64,000 nucleotides of DNA from assembly GCF_041296385.1 (NCBI RefSeq), contig NC_091015.1, positions 57,912,345 to 57,976,344 of the forward strand, given 5' to 3'. The stretch comes from Aphelocoma coerulescens (Eukaryota; Chordata; Aves; Passeriformes; Corvidae). The notes below the pieces were generated by a model. The model saw only the letters and a program-made list of their open reading frames with translations. It was not told the origin of the DNA and ran no database searches. This document shows positions 36,797 through 48,909 of the stretch, piece after piece; positions within the stretch are counted from its first letter, which is position 1; every line of letters starts with the position of its first letter. The position numbers and the translations under genes are program-made.

Positions 36797-39016
36797 TTAT
36801 ATTTATGTTTATCTTTACGTGCCAGAGTCAATACAATCTGTATATTTTGGCATGCCATTTTTTTAAGTTTATGGTTTAATTTTGAGCTTTTTTGTTTTGC
36901 TTTAGCATTAATTACACCTTGCAGGTTGCCTAGGCCTGTGTATTATCTAAGAAGACAGTGTTAAATAGGATGGGCTTAATCTTTCTTCAGTCTAAAAAGT
37001 AAGCCCCTCACACAGCTAGCTGACCAGACTGCTTAAGTTGGTAATGGGAACTGATGCTCAAGAGGACAATTTGTCTTCTGTATCTCAGACAAACATCTAC
37101 AAATGCCTGTTGAGAGGTCTCCTCTATGGACTACAGTAAGTCCAGATAGCCATTTTTTGACTAAACACCTATGGTTTCAGTGTTGGAGTCAGGCAAAATG
37201 AATCCCATGCTCCTGGGAAATGAAAATGTCCAGGTTATTCAGAGTACAACCTTGAGGAGACAAGAGAGGCATATAGCATGGAGGAGACAACATCCAAGCA
37301 GAGTACAGAGACACCCTAAAGTGCTGATGACTGAGCATTTCCAGGGCAATGGCAATGCCCATGGCTAGATTTTTTTAGTCTGAAAATAAAATTCTTCCCA
37401 ATTACCTGAAAAGAGACCCTTTAAAATGATCCATGATAATTTATAGCAGGAGGCAGCAAACAGTTTGGGCAAGGCAGAAGATGGCTTCTGCTGTTTATAT
37501 TTCTGTTTCATGCATAGAATAAATATTAGAGCTGGGAACATCATAGCTGATCCTGTGATCATATCCCATATGCAAGGGAGGCTCACAGCAACAAAAGGAC
37601 TGTTAATAACCAATATTGATTCACCTTTCCCTAATGTATGGACAAAAATGTCATCAACAAGCTGGTCAACAGCCTGAAGCAATGAGCCCTATAATAGCCT
37701 ACTAAGCAAAGAATAACACAGCATTCATTTATTTATTCCAACGTCACATCAATTGCATGCAATCACCTGAGAGATGAACAGATTTAAAGCAACAGATTTA
37801 CAGGACAGCTTCTTTTGTGGGTGTCACACACATGTTGCGCCCCAGCATTGTGCTGGCTTTACCTGATTTTCCCCCTCCACCCATCTTTGCTCTTCTGTTA
37901 TCTGCCCAGTCACAAGAGCTAGCATTTCAGTTTTATTCTCTCTGTTTTACCAGGCTATTACAAGCAGTATATCACAGCAATTATGAAAGGGTTTTTTGGT
38001 TGTGCTGCATCAAGGATGATACAAATGTAAAAAAGTATTTTGAGATAGAAACAATTCACCTAAGAGCCTTTCCCACCATGTTTATTTCTCTCATTAAAAT
38101 AAGTGATCATCCAGGGAGTGAACTAAAGCTACCCACAAAAGCCTATAGATCTTTCCTAGGTGAAAACTTTACTAACAGCAACTAGATAACACTTTTAAAT
38201 TAAATGGTGCATAAAGGCAAAGCAAGCAGAAAATATGAAATCCTGTAATAACTCATTTCTAAAACTACATTCTACAGAATAATAGCATGGCATAAGTCTA
38301 ATCCTATGAACCTTCCAATGTAATTGCTATTTGTTTAATCTACTAAAGAATCCAAATGTACTACATTGAGAGGTTGATGGGCTTTGGGGAAGAGGTGAAT
38401 TGTTTTTTTCTTTTTTTCCTAATTTTAATCCCATTATAGGTTTTCCCTTCTGTCTATATATTTATACAATATTCATTACCATAGTTTCCAAGCTTGTGAC
38501 CATCACAAGAATGTTTTTATGATTAAATACTTTTCATTTCTTCGTAGTGAGAAATTTATGCTGTGTTGAAGCCAGGAAATTTGAATAGAGAGCAAGCATC
38601 CAAATATCAGCCCATGGTAAATTACAGAATTTTAGTTATCCCCCATGAGAAAACTTGAGGGCTTTGATGCAATTTGGATCTAAGGGGAAAAAAGCTTGTG
38701 TTTTGAACCCCTCATGTCCATCTCAAATAAAGAGCTGGTTCTTAGAGCTGTTTTTGTCTCCATAAAACTTCAGACATTAGTGAAGGTGACAGAGAAATGC
38801 CCATTTCATGGAATATGCATGGCTGTATAAATAATAAATAGAAGTACTCAGCAGTGTGGCATACATGAGTCATACCCACAAAGAAGTCTCACTAGCTAGC
38901 TAAAAATAACATTCTGGAAAAATTCTGAACAGAAATTTGAATGAAAGGACTGATAAACATTTTTCAGGTACACAAGGCCAAAAAACCCAAATAACAAACT
39001 TTAAAATGACCTCACT
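36797..39016. other. Unique non-coding DNA
   Basis: No gene or transposon recognised. Open frames reach 122 codons (37817-38185) but resemble nothing I know. Confidence 0.55.
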
Positions 39017-39468
39017 CTCATAGAATCATTTAGGTTGGAAGAGAGCTTAAAGATCATTGAGTCCAATCATTAACCTAGCACTGCCAGCACTAAACCATGT
39101 CCCCAAGTGCCACACCTACATACCTTTTAAATACCTCTAAGGATTGTGACTCCATCACTTCCTGGGAAGCCTGTTCCAAAGTTCAACAACCCTTTCCATA
39201 AAGAAATTTTTCCTAATACCCAATCTAAACCTCCTCTGGTACAACTTTCCTCTGGCCAAGAGGCCATTTCTTCTTGTCCTGTCACTTGCTACTAAGGAGA
39301 AGAGACCAATCCCCGTCTGGCTACAACCTCCTTTCAGGAAGTTGCAGGGAGCTGAGCATCCTTTTCTCCACAGGGCACAATGCCAGCTCCTACAGTTGCT
39401 CCTCATCAGACTTGTGCTCTGGACTCTTCACCCACTTCTTTGTCCTTCTTTGGACACCATCTCTTTCC
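39017..39468 (-). mobile_element. CR1 LINE fragment, antisense
   Basis: The left edge is the antisense CR1 tail (TCATAGAATCATTTAGGTTG). Reading leftwards on the minus strand, a worn C-terminal ORF2 stretch can be seen with [19 protein letters not shown] and [10 protein letters not shown] (about 39155-39300). The copy is about 450 bp, 5'-truncated, with stops and frame changes. It differs clearly from the copies at 46.3 and 48.9 kb, so it probably belongs to another subfamily. Confidence 0.93.
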
Positions 39469-41001
39469 ACTGATTGGGAATCCAAAGAATTATTCTCAGA
39501 AAAGCAGTCCATTAAAAATGGCAGCATGGAGTTCAGAAGTTAATGTCTCTCTGAAATTTCAGATCAAATCTATTTTAGAGACAGGCTATCTGCTTCCCTG
39601 TTCCTCTCCTAGTAGCAATTCTAAAAAAAATACTGTGAATTTTAAGCCAGCCTGCATCCTCCCTCTCTACTACATGACCACAAGTAAATAATTTATGTGC
39701 AGAACTAATTAGATCTGTAATCACATCTTAGTAATTCCACTTCCATCTATGTATATATTGAACTAGCAGAACATCACTGAGTCGGATACAGTCTCTTGAG
39801 GCTATCTGATGTATCCTTTAATTAAAACTCAGAAAGCTCTTCTAATGATAAATATACCCAGAAAGGAGCAGAATCAAGATCTCTTCATGGAGCTGTGCCA
39901 CTTCTGGAGGATGAACATGAGTAAAACAAGCAATAGAGACATATTCTTGCCACAGAAGTCAGCAGATAAAACTCTGAACACATATGGAACAGGTCTGATA
40001 AGTTAAAAGGTGACACTTCAGTATTGTCACTTTTCAGAGTGGAATCAAACTTTCAGAGCATATGTCCTAAGTTGTTTTCAAGAAATATTCTGGAGTGGTT
40101 AACAAATTAACTTTGTATTAGAAATATCCAGTAAGTGCTGTAGGATAGACAGGATTATTTACATGGTTTTGAAAGTATTCTTTTTTCATTGTTTATCACT
40201 TAAATAAGAAAAAAGGAAATCATTACATTCTATACTCCGGCAAATGAATGAGCCGGTCTCTTCCTTTACAGTCTTGTTAAATTTTTGTCACAACTACCAA
40301 AGAGGTCAAACAAAAATGGCATCTACAAAGCTATGTGCTCCAGTAGAAACACACAGAAATGCCAATTAATTGTAAAAGATCCTCAGAACCACTCAAAAAT
40401 TGGAGGATCCAAAGACATATAGTTGCCTATTCCTTTTGTCTAGTTTCTATCAGTGGGATATTAAAAAGCATATTGTTTGTTCCTTTCTGCTATGACAGAG
40501 GTGTCTGTGTTAAAATAAAAATAAAAATTCAGAAGCATGTTTTGATTTCAACCAAAACTATAACATGAGGCTAGCCATACTCAGTCAGATGAAAGTTCTG
40601 TCTTCATCATTCTCTGACACTGGACAGCAGTGCATGAGCAGGTGAAAATATAGAAAGCAATACAATTATGGAATGATATTTTCCTAGCATAATCACAAAA
40701 CAATAATTGTCTTTAGCATCTTAACCTCTGGAGATGGGATCTGAAAGCAACATACACTAATACAGCAATATTAGTGGAAAATTGAATACGTCAATTATTT
40801 TGTGGGGATTTTTCTTTATCTGGAAAATTCAGAGACTGCAAAGATCTCAAGTTTATTCCAAAATATGCCCAAAGCTCCCTCCCCTTGGCAAGACCCCAAA
40901 GATCTTTCCTTTTCCACCCTATTTTTCTTCCAGACATACGCAGATTTTTTTTTAGCTGCCACCAGTAAGACTACTTACTAAGAAGCAAGGTTTAGTTCTC
41001 T

Positions 41002-41056
41002 CAACAAAACAAAAAAAAAAAAACAAAAAAACAAAACAAAACAAAACAAAACAAAC
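41002..41056. repeat. (AAAAC)n-type simple repeat
   Basis: Runs of A separated by single C, becoming regular AAAAC units at the right end. Confidence 0.9.
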
Positions 41057-41411
41057 CACAACTGAACAAAAAGATATAACCACCACAGCAGTTATTGAAC
41101 TGAAGCTTTAGTGAAAATTCCCTGAGGAGACATTGCAAAGATCAGAGGCAGGTAAGCCTTATATTTAGTGATGGACAGTTTGATTAACTGAGTTTCCACA
41201 CAGCACTACTCCTTTTCATTATTCTAAGAGAGGACTATTTCAACATTGCACTCAAATGCCACTGGCATTTCTTTTCCAAGAATAACTTTGGCCAGCATTT
41301 TTCATCCTCTCTCATAACCCTGTGAGTCCCAATTATTACTATTTAGCACATAACCTCTTGTATATTGCCATAAGCAAGTACATTTGGGTTCCTGGTTAAC
41401 CACCGTCTTAA

Positions 41412-41415
41412 CTGT
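41412..41415. repeat. Target-site duplication, left copy (CTGT)
   Basis: CTGT precedes the TG end of the LTR and is repeated after its CA end at 42715-42718. It could be read as five bases (ACTGT) because the last LTR base is A. Confidence 0.65.
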
Positions 41416-42714
41416 TGTCATAGGTTAGCAAGCATAGTCCCAGAAGGGATGTCCTTGCTAAGGGGTGCTTACAGTTTCCTCTGGGACCTGACAGAACCTA
41501 TCAGCTGGCCAGTTTGAATATGGACAATTCTTTAAGCCACTTAAAGTTGTGACCGCCTCTGTGATACACACTTAAGAATAGACAAACTCCCCCCCAAGCT
41601 CTCTCTCGTTTCCGGCACTGGGACAGGTGGCTGCAGGCCCCGTGTGGGGGCCGGGCCATGGCCAGCCTGGAGCCATGGGCCTGTTCCAGCCGTGGAACCC
41701 CCCCCACTGCCTTGCCGTGGGCGACTGGAGCAGCTCGGAACCCCCCCTCTCCACTGTGGCCAAGATTTCAGCAAAGCGGCACCTCTGTCCGGCAGAGGCC
41801 AGGTGACCAACAGCGATAAGCCACAGAGCTGCAAGGCCGAGGTGAGATTAACCCTTTTATTGCTGTGAAGAGCTGAAAACCTGAGGGAAGAGAGAGAGGA
41901 GATGCTTAAAGCTGAAATTCTGTTGTGAAGCTATGATATATCAGAGTATCCCGTTGTAATTTCATGAAGATATGGGGGGTGGAGTGTTCAACTCGTAAGC
42001 AATAGGCAGATGCTGACGCAGCTGTAATTTCATGAGAAGTTTGGACAGAGAGAGAGATGAACCAGATGAGGACTTTGGCTCCAAACGGGAAAGAGAAAAC
42101 CTCAGTTCCTAGAGATGCTCCCAGAGATAGTCTTAAAGATGAAGATGAGGAAGACCCTTTGCTCCCAGGGAAGGAGAAGGGCCTCTGTTTTTTGTTTCTG
42201 AACGGCTCAACCTTAAAATTATACCCCAAAGACTTCAAGAGTGGACCCCCAAAAGCAGTTGCGGGAAAAGCTGCAAGTCGGGGGAAGGGACTCACATTGC
42301 AAGCAGAGAGACTCCTCTTCCTAAATGGACTGAACAATATTTGGAAGTGGGCGGCTGTCTCGGTGTGATACTGTTTTCATAGCACAAGCAAGAAGAGACT
42401 TCTCTTTCTAAATGGACTGAACAATAATAATATGGAAGTGGTAAACAGACTGAACATCTCAAGGGTTGTCTTTTTACATTGTCAGTGGGGGAAGGGAGGA
42501 AGGTGGGGGGAGGAGAGTTCTGAAGGTGGTATAATTTTTTTTCTTTTCTTCTTTTAGGTCTGTTAATAAACTTCTTTATATTCTTTCAAGTTGGTGCCTG
42601 CTTTGCGTTTCTCCTAATTCTTATCTCACAGAAGATAAACAGTAATGAGTATTTTAGACCAAACCACTACACTAAATTGGTGTTTCTGCCCGGTTACAAA
42701 CCCAACCCGCGACA
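41416..42714 (+). mobile_element. Solo LTR of an endogenous retrovirus, 1.3 kb, plus orientation
   Basis: The element starts TGTCATAGGTTAGCAAG and ends CCCAACCCGCGACA, so the ends form the short inverted repeat TGTC/GACA. CTGT is found on both sides. A poly(A) signal AATAAA lies at 42565-42570. The length is 1299 bp, long for an LTR. A segment containing TAAATGGACTGAACAAT is present twice (about 42298-42350 and 42383-42441), and TGTAATTTCATGA is present twice (about 41957 and 42022). No internal retroviral genes and no second LTR are present. Open frames inside (143 codons on minus, 103 on plus) overlap each other and look non-coding. It resembles a zebra-finch LTR family (possibly TguLTR5); that name is from memory. 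Confidence 0.85.
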
Positions 42715-42718
42715 CTGT
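42715..42718. repeat. Target-site duplication, right copy (CTGT)
   Basis: Matches the four bases before the LTR at 41412-41415. Confidence 0.65.
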
Positions 42719-43559
42719 TTTCAGTGTTTGGGTTACACAGTTAGATACAGAGGTTACTTGAATCCCTGTTTCTCTCTTTGGACTGAGATCATCACAACTA
42801 AAAGAGCTCACCAACTCTGGTGTAACTGATCTGTGCCTGAGACTCTTAAAAGCAATTGTAAAAATACATACTTAGTTACTAGTCAAGAGAAGGAAATTAC
42901 TTGGAGATTTCTAAAACATTCTCCTTTTCAACACAGAAAAGGACAGAGATTGTGGTTATGAAGAGTTGTTACTGGATTTTTGGAAAAGACCTATTCAATC
43001 TGAACACCTTTGACCTGTTACAATAATAGTTTACCCATTGAACTACATCCAAATGTCAACGTATAACACATTTACCTTTAGACTAGCTATTCTCAGTTGT
43101 GACATTCACTTCCTGAAGCATTTTCAAAATCATTATCAATTCCTCCCACAATAACCTTTTTAAAATACTAGGAGAAAGTCAGACAAATTTGACCTTGATG
43201 AAAACATAGTTGAATTTTGGTTTTTTGGGTATCTCCATATCACAGCTTATTATTGTATAGAGTGGGTTCTCTGGAAAGATATTTGTTCTATAAAATGCAG
43301 TTTAGAGTTTCTACTCTTTTGATCTCTTTCAAGGGACAAGTTTATTTCCTGATATATTTTTCAAAACACTCATTAAGGGGAGCCCTGTGGGGCTCAGAAT
43401 GGTGTTTCTAAAACTTCAAGCAACAAGAAAATATTTTTTCCTGTTGTTTGTATCATTTTAATAATTTAAGAAAAAGAATGAAAAAAGCTGAGGCTTCATA
43501 TTTACAATACAGGGATTGGATAATTAAGTCTCATCAGATGCTATACATTAATGTTGTAA
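42719..43559. other. Unique spacer between two LTRs
   Basis: About 840 bases of ordinary AT-rich sequence. No retroviral coding motif is visible, so the two flanking LTRs are not the ends of one provirus; their sequences also differ completely. Confidence 0.6.
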
Positions 43560-43574
43560 GGGGGGGGGGGGGGG
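43560..43574. repeat. Poly(G) run, 15 bases
   Basis: Fifteen consecutive G immediately before the probable start of the next LTR. Long G runs are prone to slippage and sequencing error. Confidence 0.9.
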
Positions 43575-43842
43575 TCCTGTTGGGGTGGGTCAGCCTGCTC
43601 TTGGGCTGAAACCATCAATGTCAGTCATCAGAAGAGATCACTGAGGTCTAGGTTACCTCCCCCTGGGTGGCTCCCAATCCTAAATTACCTCCCCCTGTTC
43701 CAGAAAGTTCTCCCTTTTTTAGTTATTAATTGGTTCCCTGTTATGACTCCTGCCTCCCTGTTTTCCCCATTTGTTCTGAAAATTGTATCCTCCCCTCTGC
43801 TTGTACCCCCTTGGTTGTTTTCTCTCTCCCTGCCTTGCTCCA

Positions 43843-43864
43843 CCCCCCCCCCCCCCCCCCCCCC
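43843..43864. repeat. Poly(C) run, 22 bases
   Basis: Twenty-two consecutive C directly upstream of the TATA-like box of the LTR. It is likely to vary in length. Confidence 0.9.
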
Positions 43865-44121
43865 ATAAAGGGGCTAGTCCGCGTCTCCTCGGGGCTTCGC
43901 TGGTCCCTGGATCCTCCTGCCAATAAACCTGTTGGAACTCACACCAGAAGCCCCTCCCGCCTTCTTTGCCTCCGGGCAAACGCGACCCTGATCATCGGCT
44001 GCCCGACGTGCTTCCTCTGAGGAGGAGCCGGCGCATGCACCCATCCCACGCCCGTTCCACTGAGCCGGCCAGCGAGGACGCTGTGGAGGCCAACGCTGCA
44101 TCCCCTCTGCCCGAGGGCACG

Positions 44122-44147
44122 CCGGGGCTTGTGGTTACAAGCCCCGG
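44122..44147. other. Perfect 11-bp hairpin near the LTR 3' end
   Basis: CCGGGGCTTGT (44122-44132) and ACAAGCCCCGG (44137-44147) are exact reverse complements around the loop GGTT. In RNA this would form a very stable stem. It sits at the end of the U5-like part of the LTR. Confidence 0.9.
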
Positions 44148-44161
44148 TTGCATTAGGGTCC

Positions 44162-46298
44162 TAACCCAGCATTTGGCAGGAGTAATCCAAGTCATATTAG
44201 AATTCAGTAGTTATATTTTTTTGAAACTACTGCCTCAGAAACAACAAGGGATAACTAAAGTCTTGTAGACTTCTTTTGGATAAATGAGAAAATTTAATGT
44301 CTGGCAAGGAAAGGGACACCTGCCATTTTCTGTAAAAGTATGTGAAGAGCAGCCTCAAAATTTAGCATTTTTTAATTCCCTACAAAGTATTAAACAATTA
44401 ATTCCACAAGATTTATTTAATTGTAATACTGTAGTACTTACCTAGTAGGCTCTCCTTCCCTGAAAATCAATTTATCATGATAGCTACCATAATAGAATCC
44501 ATTAGAACCAACACAAAGGAAATGCTCTTGTATGAAAATTAATCGACAGTGGTGAAACAAAAGGGCCTTTGTTTGTTTTGAAAACTAAAAAATAAGATAC
44601 TGAGATGTCTCTACTTATGAGGAAAGGAGAAAAAATATTATCCTCATATTCGAGCTCTGCTAGAGTTTAAGTATCCTTCTTCTCCATGGTCTTTGGATCA
44701 GGCTACATACAAACATCCAAAATTAGGAGGATGGAGGTGTTTGGATACTTTGCTGCATTGCCCAGAAGTTGCCCAACCAAAATTAACCAAACTGCACACA
44801 GTCAGCTGCTCCACATGCAGCCTTTGTGCATGTAGGTGCTGCCTTTGTCTGGACTGCTCTGTTCACTGCTAGCATTACAAAATGGGAGGCAACAGGGTAA
44901 AATTTAATTTATTCTCAGAACCCATATTTAGTACTTTGCATAATACACAGGTCTGAAATAATCCAGGATAGGGAAGAAGTCACACACACAAAAAAAAAAA
45001 AAAAAAAAACAACACCAAAAAACAAAAAAAAACTAAAAAAAAAAAAAAAAAACAAAAACAAACAAAAAAAAAACCAAAAACAAAAAAAAACCAACAAAAC
45101 CAAAAAAAAAAAAAAGACATAGTTTTAGAGGCAGCAAATAGAAATGCCAAATACAGATATGAAAACTATTTCTACTTCCAAGTTGAAGGTGCTCCATGTA
45201 TACAATTGCCTGCCGAAATGTAGAATGTATTAATGCATCCTGATGTGGAAAACTTGTAAGACTTGGGGTTTGATTTGGACATTTTCAAGTTGCTCAGACT
45301 AAAGATTTATTCTTTTTGCTTCAAAATGCAGACTGGACCAGAAATCTTATAAGGGAGGCTTTCAACTTTATGAGGCTTCTACTGTCCCAACTGAAACAAG
45401 GAAAAGAAAGCTGAGAGGAAAATACATGAGGGGAAAACATGCAAAAAGAATATTTCACAGTCTGAAAAATACATGGTCCAAGCTTCTTTTGAAAAAAAAA
45501 AAAAAATTAGGGATCATACAGGTAAAATTTTTTTCCCAGCTCTAATACTACAGAGAGACAACTTAGGAAGAGATCATATTTTACTTAAAATAACAAAGCT
45601 ACTGTAATGAAGGGTGGACAATACAATTTAAAATGACAATGCATTCCTTCACAAGGATACTATTGAGCCATACAAAATCCTGATGGGAAAAATTCAGATC
45701 CTTTGTAAATTCATAAACTACCCGCAAATAACAAAAACAATCAAGTTTTGGTAAGTTAGCATCAGGATCAATATGTAGTCCTTTAACACAGAAAAATACC
45801 ACAGCTATGATATGGAAATTATTGAAGAGCTACTAGAATCTGCTTGAAGAAGGGGTAGGTGCTGCAGCCCAGCTGCAAGGCAATAAAGAGAAAATGTCAT
45901 CAGCTTCCTTCACTTGACAAAACTGTGTTTACTAAATGTTGCCCAATAAATACATCCAGTTGTTTATCACAGTTTCTTTCTTTTCAGTGTATGACTTTGC
46001 CCCCTGGACCCCCCCATGTCACCATGTTCATGTAAAATAACATGGGTTGTTAGTCCCCTAATCAATGCTGAAGTTAAAGCAGTCTTCTGGAAGTAAGGAG
46101 AGCAAGACCAGAAGTGTAGATAGTGATCCCCAAAGTTACTGAAAAGGATTGGTACCCTGTCAATCAGTATCTTCTTTTACCAACACCCTGTCTTGGGTCA
46201 ATGGAGGCCTGTATCTGAAGGTTTGGGTGTGTTTTACTCAATTGTGGTTGGAACAGGAAAAATAAAAAATAAGTGAGGGAGAACCTCAGCACTAATTA
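44162..46298. other. Unique non-coding DNA with a long A-rich tract
   Basis: Apart from the A-rich tract at 44981-45115 and a 14-15-base A run near 45491, I see no gene or transposon. Confidence 0.55.
44981..45115. repeat. A-rich low-complexity tract, 135 bp
   Basis: Starts with (CA)5 and continues as A runs broken by single or double C. No retrotransposon body is recognisable on its left, so I describe it only as low-complexity DNA. Confidence 0.95.
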
Positions 46299-46800
46299 CA
46301 GAATCACAAAATATGCTGAGTTGGAAGGGACCCTCAAGGATGATCAAGTCCAACTCTTATCCCTGCACAGGACATCCCCAACAATCACACCATGTGCCTG
46401 AGAGCACTGTCCAAATGCTCTTGAGCTCTTCCAGGCTTGGTGTTGTGATGATTGACTGGGGAGCCTGTTCCAGTGCCCAACCACCCTCTGGGTAAAAAAC
46501 CTTTTCCTGATACCCAACATAAACCTCCCCTGACTCAGCTTCATGTTGTTCCCTCAGGTCCTGTCACTGGTCACAAGAGTGAAGAGATCAGTGTGTACTC
46601 CTCCTCTTCCCCTCATGAGGATGTTGAAGACTGCAATGGGTCCCTTCAGACTCCTCCAGGCTGAACAGACCAAGTGACCTCAGACACTCCTCATACAGCC
46701 ATTCATCATCTTTTTTGCCCTCTATTGGATGCTCTCTAACACCTTAATGTCTGTCCTATATGGCAGTGACCAAAACTGCACACAGTATTCAAGGTGAGAA
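46299..46800 (-). mobile_element. CR1 LINE fragment, antisense
   Basis: The left part reads CAGAATCACAAAATATGCTG, a worn antisense CR1 tail. It continues through TTGGAAGGGACCCTCAAGGA, a stretch whose minus strand encodes RFMLGIRKRFFTQRV and VGHWNRLPS, and onward to ACTGCACACAGTATTCAAGG, the usual 'cacagtactccaggt' region of bird CR1. Length is about 500 bp. Frames are broken. It is 5'-truncated and moderately diverged. Confidence 0.93.
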
Positions 46801-48909
46801 CTCAAGGTAATTCTTCATCTGCAAAACCCTTCTACTGAAGGGCATGGATTACAAAAAGCTAAAATGGATAAAATACCCTTTTTTTTCTATTTTGTTATTT
46901 GAATGAGACCCCATTAGAGCAGGGGCTGAGTGAATGGCACAAATTACCTTAACCTTGAAGAAGGAGCTTATCTTTGGTTCAGCATTTAAGGATGTAGACC
47001 AGTCTTTAATGTACGGATAATCCCTCATGCTTAACAGCAATTTACATGATGAGATCATTAACTTTAATGTTCACAGTATTAATGCTTGGAAGTGGTAAAC
47101 TTTTGGTTAAGCATGGTGGGGAAACAAAATAGTATCCTAAATAGCTCTAAGGGTCAAAACTGAAGCATCTTAATAAATTCATATAAGGCCATGCTGTCTC
47201 TTGAGAGATATTTTGGTGCCTGGACAGCCTAAAACACTACGCAATCTAAAGTGATCCAGGTGTTAGATGACTCAGGGATACGAAACTTTCTCCAGAGTCA
47301 CAACTTTCTGAGAAAGGTGTGCAGCAGTCTCACATGTATTTTACTGTGTGTCTAATTTAAATAGTGATACAGCAGACCTAAACTCACTTTAAAAATTGCC
47401 CTGACACTGGCATGCCTTCTCACTAACATGTCATCTTAAGAGTTGAACAACATGGAGTGCAGGGGTTAATGCTGCTCTGCCATCCGAATTGTTGATTTAT
47501 TTCTGTATAAAAAGTTATTGTTACCCAGAATAAGACTGAGCATCATGATAGGGAAAGGCTCCAAATAAAAATGGTTTTGTCTAAAATTTCTTTTTAATGA
47601 CCTAATAAAATCAACTGAGTATCATACAGGTCAGCATTACATGATTTGACATTAATGTTAAATGTGAGTAAAAAAATCCCAGGGAAACAAGAATCAAAGT
47701 TGTTTTGCAAGCAATGCATTTTTCTTACTGAAGGCATAATAGCTACCCTTAGGGTTTGGATATTTTAGTTGATTTAGAAAAGGAAAAGCAAAAATAATAA
47801 AGAATAAAAAGAGTCACTTATGCTTTGACCTTAAAGAACAAGATTAATGAGGTGCAGTGAACAATGAAATGAAAACATACAGTTTGGTCCAAGAAGCTAG
47901 CAGTTAAGCAAAGGTATGATAATTTTTAAGATTTCAAAGAGGATGAAGAGTGAAAGTATCCAATATTTTTATTTCTTTTTCCTTTGTTTTGGATTGACTA
48001 AGCCATTTTATTTTGCTACTTTCACATGTTTACATGAGAACTGCTTGGTTTTATTGTAAGATAATTTTAAAAAGAAAAGGTTTTACAGATTCCTACTTCT
48101 TTCTTTCCATAGACCTGTGACTTCCTTTTCAATTTTTAAAATATAAGGTGAGACATTTCAGCTATCTAAAAACAACTTTTTTTTTCTTAAAGTAACAAAG
48201 AAATTTTTGTAGAAGAGAGTTACTCTTTTTTAAAGTTGAGCTGCAAGAAAATAATTTTTAAGTAGAAAAACTATAGCTGAAGAGTTTTTGAGGAATTTTT
48301 TAGTCGATCATGAGCCACATGCCATCCCAATAATTTATATCACGTTGACTACATAAAAACATTCTAAATAATATATTGAGGCACTATCAATACTGCATCA
48401 TGTAATGCCTGTTTAAAAAAATATTGCCACCTATTGTGTGGATTCATTGTAGTTTTTTGCAAATTCACATGCATTACACTTTTTTACCTATTCTCCCTCT
48501 TCTCTAACATTCTCGTGAAGAGAAGAAAGAAAGCTCTTCTGACTTAATTTATATTTTCCATGCTTTCCACTTAGAGAGGATAAATATTTGAATCTGTCAG
48601 TACAACATATTCTCTTTGCTATTTGTGGGTGTACTGCCATCTATTAATATAGCACTATTTTTTGAGAAGAAAAAAGAACAACAAACTTCATAAACTTCAC
48701 TAAGTTTAAAACCATTCATAGGAGGATTTTCATTCTGAAGAGGAACTTAAGACTGACAAGAACATTGTAAATATCTTTGTATATGCTTTCAATTCAAGAT
48801 AAAAGGGCATCTAGGTTAACAATGGCTGTAGGGAACAGTCAAAGATGCCTCTTCAATCATGTTCTGCCAAAAAGCAGATGCCCAAGAGACTATAAAGCAC
48901 CGAGCACCC
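46801..48909. other. Unique AT-rich non-coding DNA
   Basis: No gene or transposon recognised. Parts between about 47940 and 48500 have the even, AT-rich texture with homeobox-like words often seen in conserved non-coding elements, but no conservation can be judged from one sequence. Confidence 0.5.

Larger units (their letters stand above)
39469..41415. other. Unique non-coding DNA with one A/C-rich tract
   Basis: No gene or transposon recognised apart from the A/C-rich simple tract at about 41002-41056. Confidence 0.55.
43578..44155 (+). mobile_element. Probable solo LTR of an endogenous retrovirus, plus orientation
   Basis: The layout is that of a retroviral LTR: a start TGTTGGGGTGGGTCAG, a pyrimidine-rich U3-like part with a 22-base C run at 43843-43864, a TATA-like CATAAAG at 43864-43870, a poly(A) signal AATAAA at 43922-43927, then a GC-rich U5-like part with many CpG. 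GGGTCC occurs just before the proposed start (43572-43577) and just after the proposed end (44156-44161). However, the proposed end reads GCATTA rather than CA, so the exact right border is uncertain; 44139 (TTACA) or 44152 (TGCA) are alternatives. No internal genes are seen. CpG richness suggests it is relatively young. Confidence 0.65.

Noticed and set aside
41906..42337. Frames of 143 (minus) and 103 (plus) codons
   Set aside because: They lie inside the 1.3-kb LTR and overlap each other; LTRs of this kind do not normally encode proteins.
43719..43979. Glycine-rich minus-strand frames opposite the poly(C) run
   Set aside because: The glycine run is just the translation of the homopolymer inside an LTR.
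41416..44155. The two neighbouring LTRs as ends of one provirus
   Set aside because: Their sequences are unrelated and the 0.8-kb spacer contains no retroviral coding motif or primer-binding site that I can recognise.
44915..45103. Phenylalanine-rich frame
   Set aside because: It is the translation of the A-rich tract on the minus strand.
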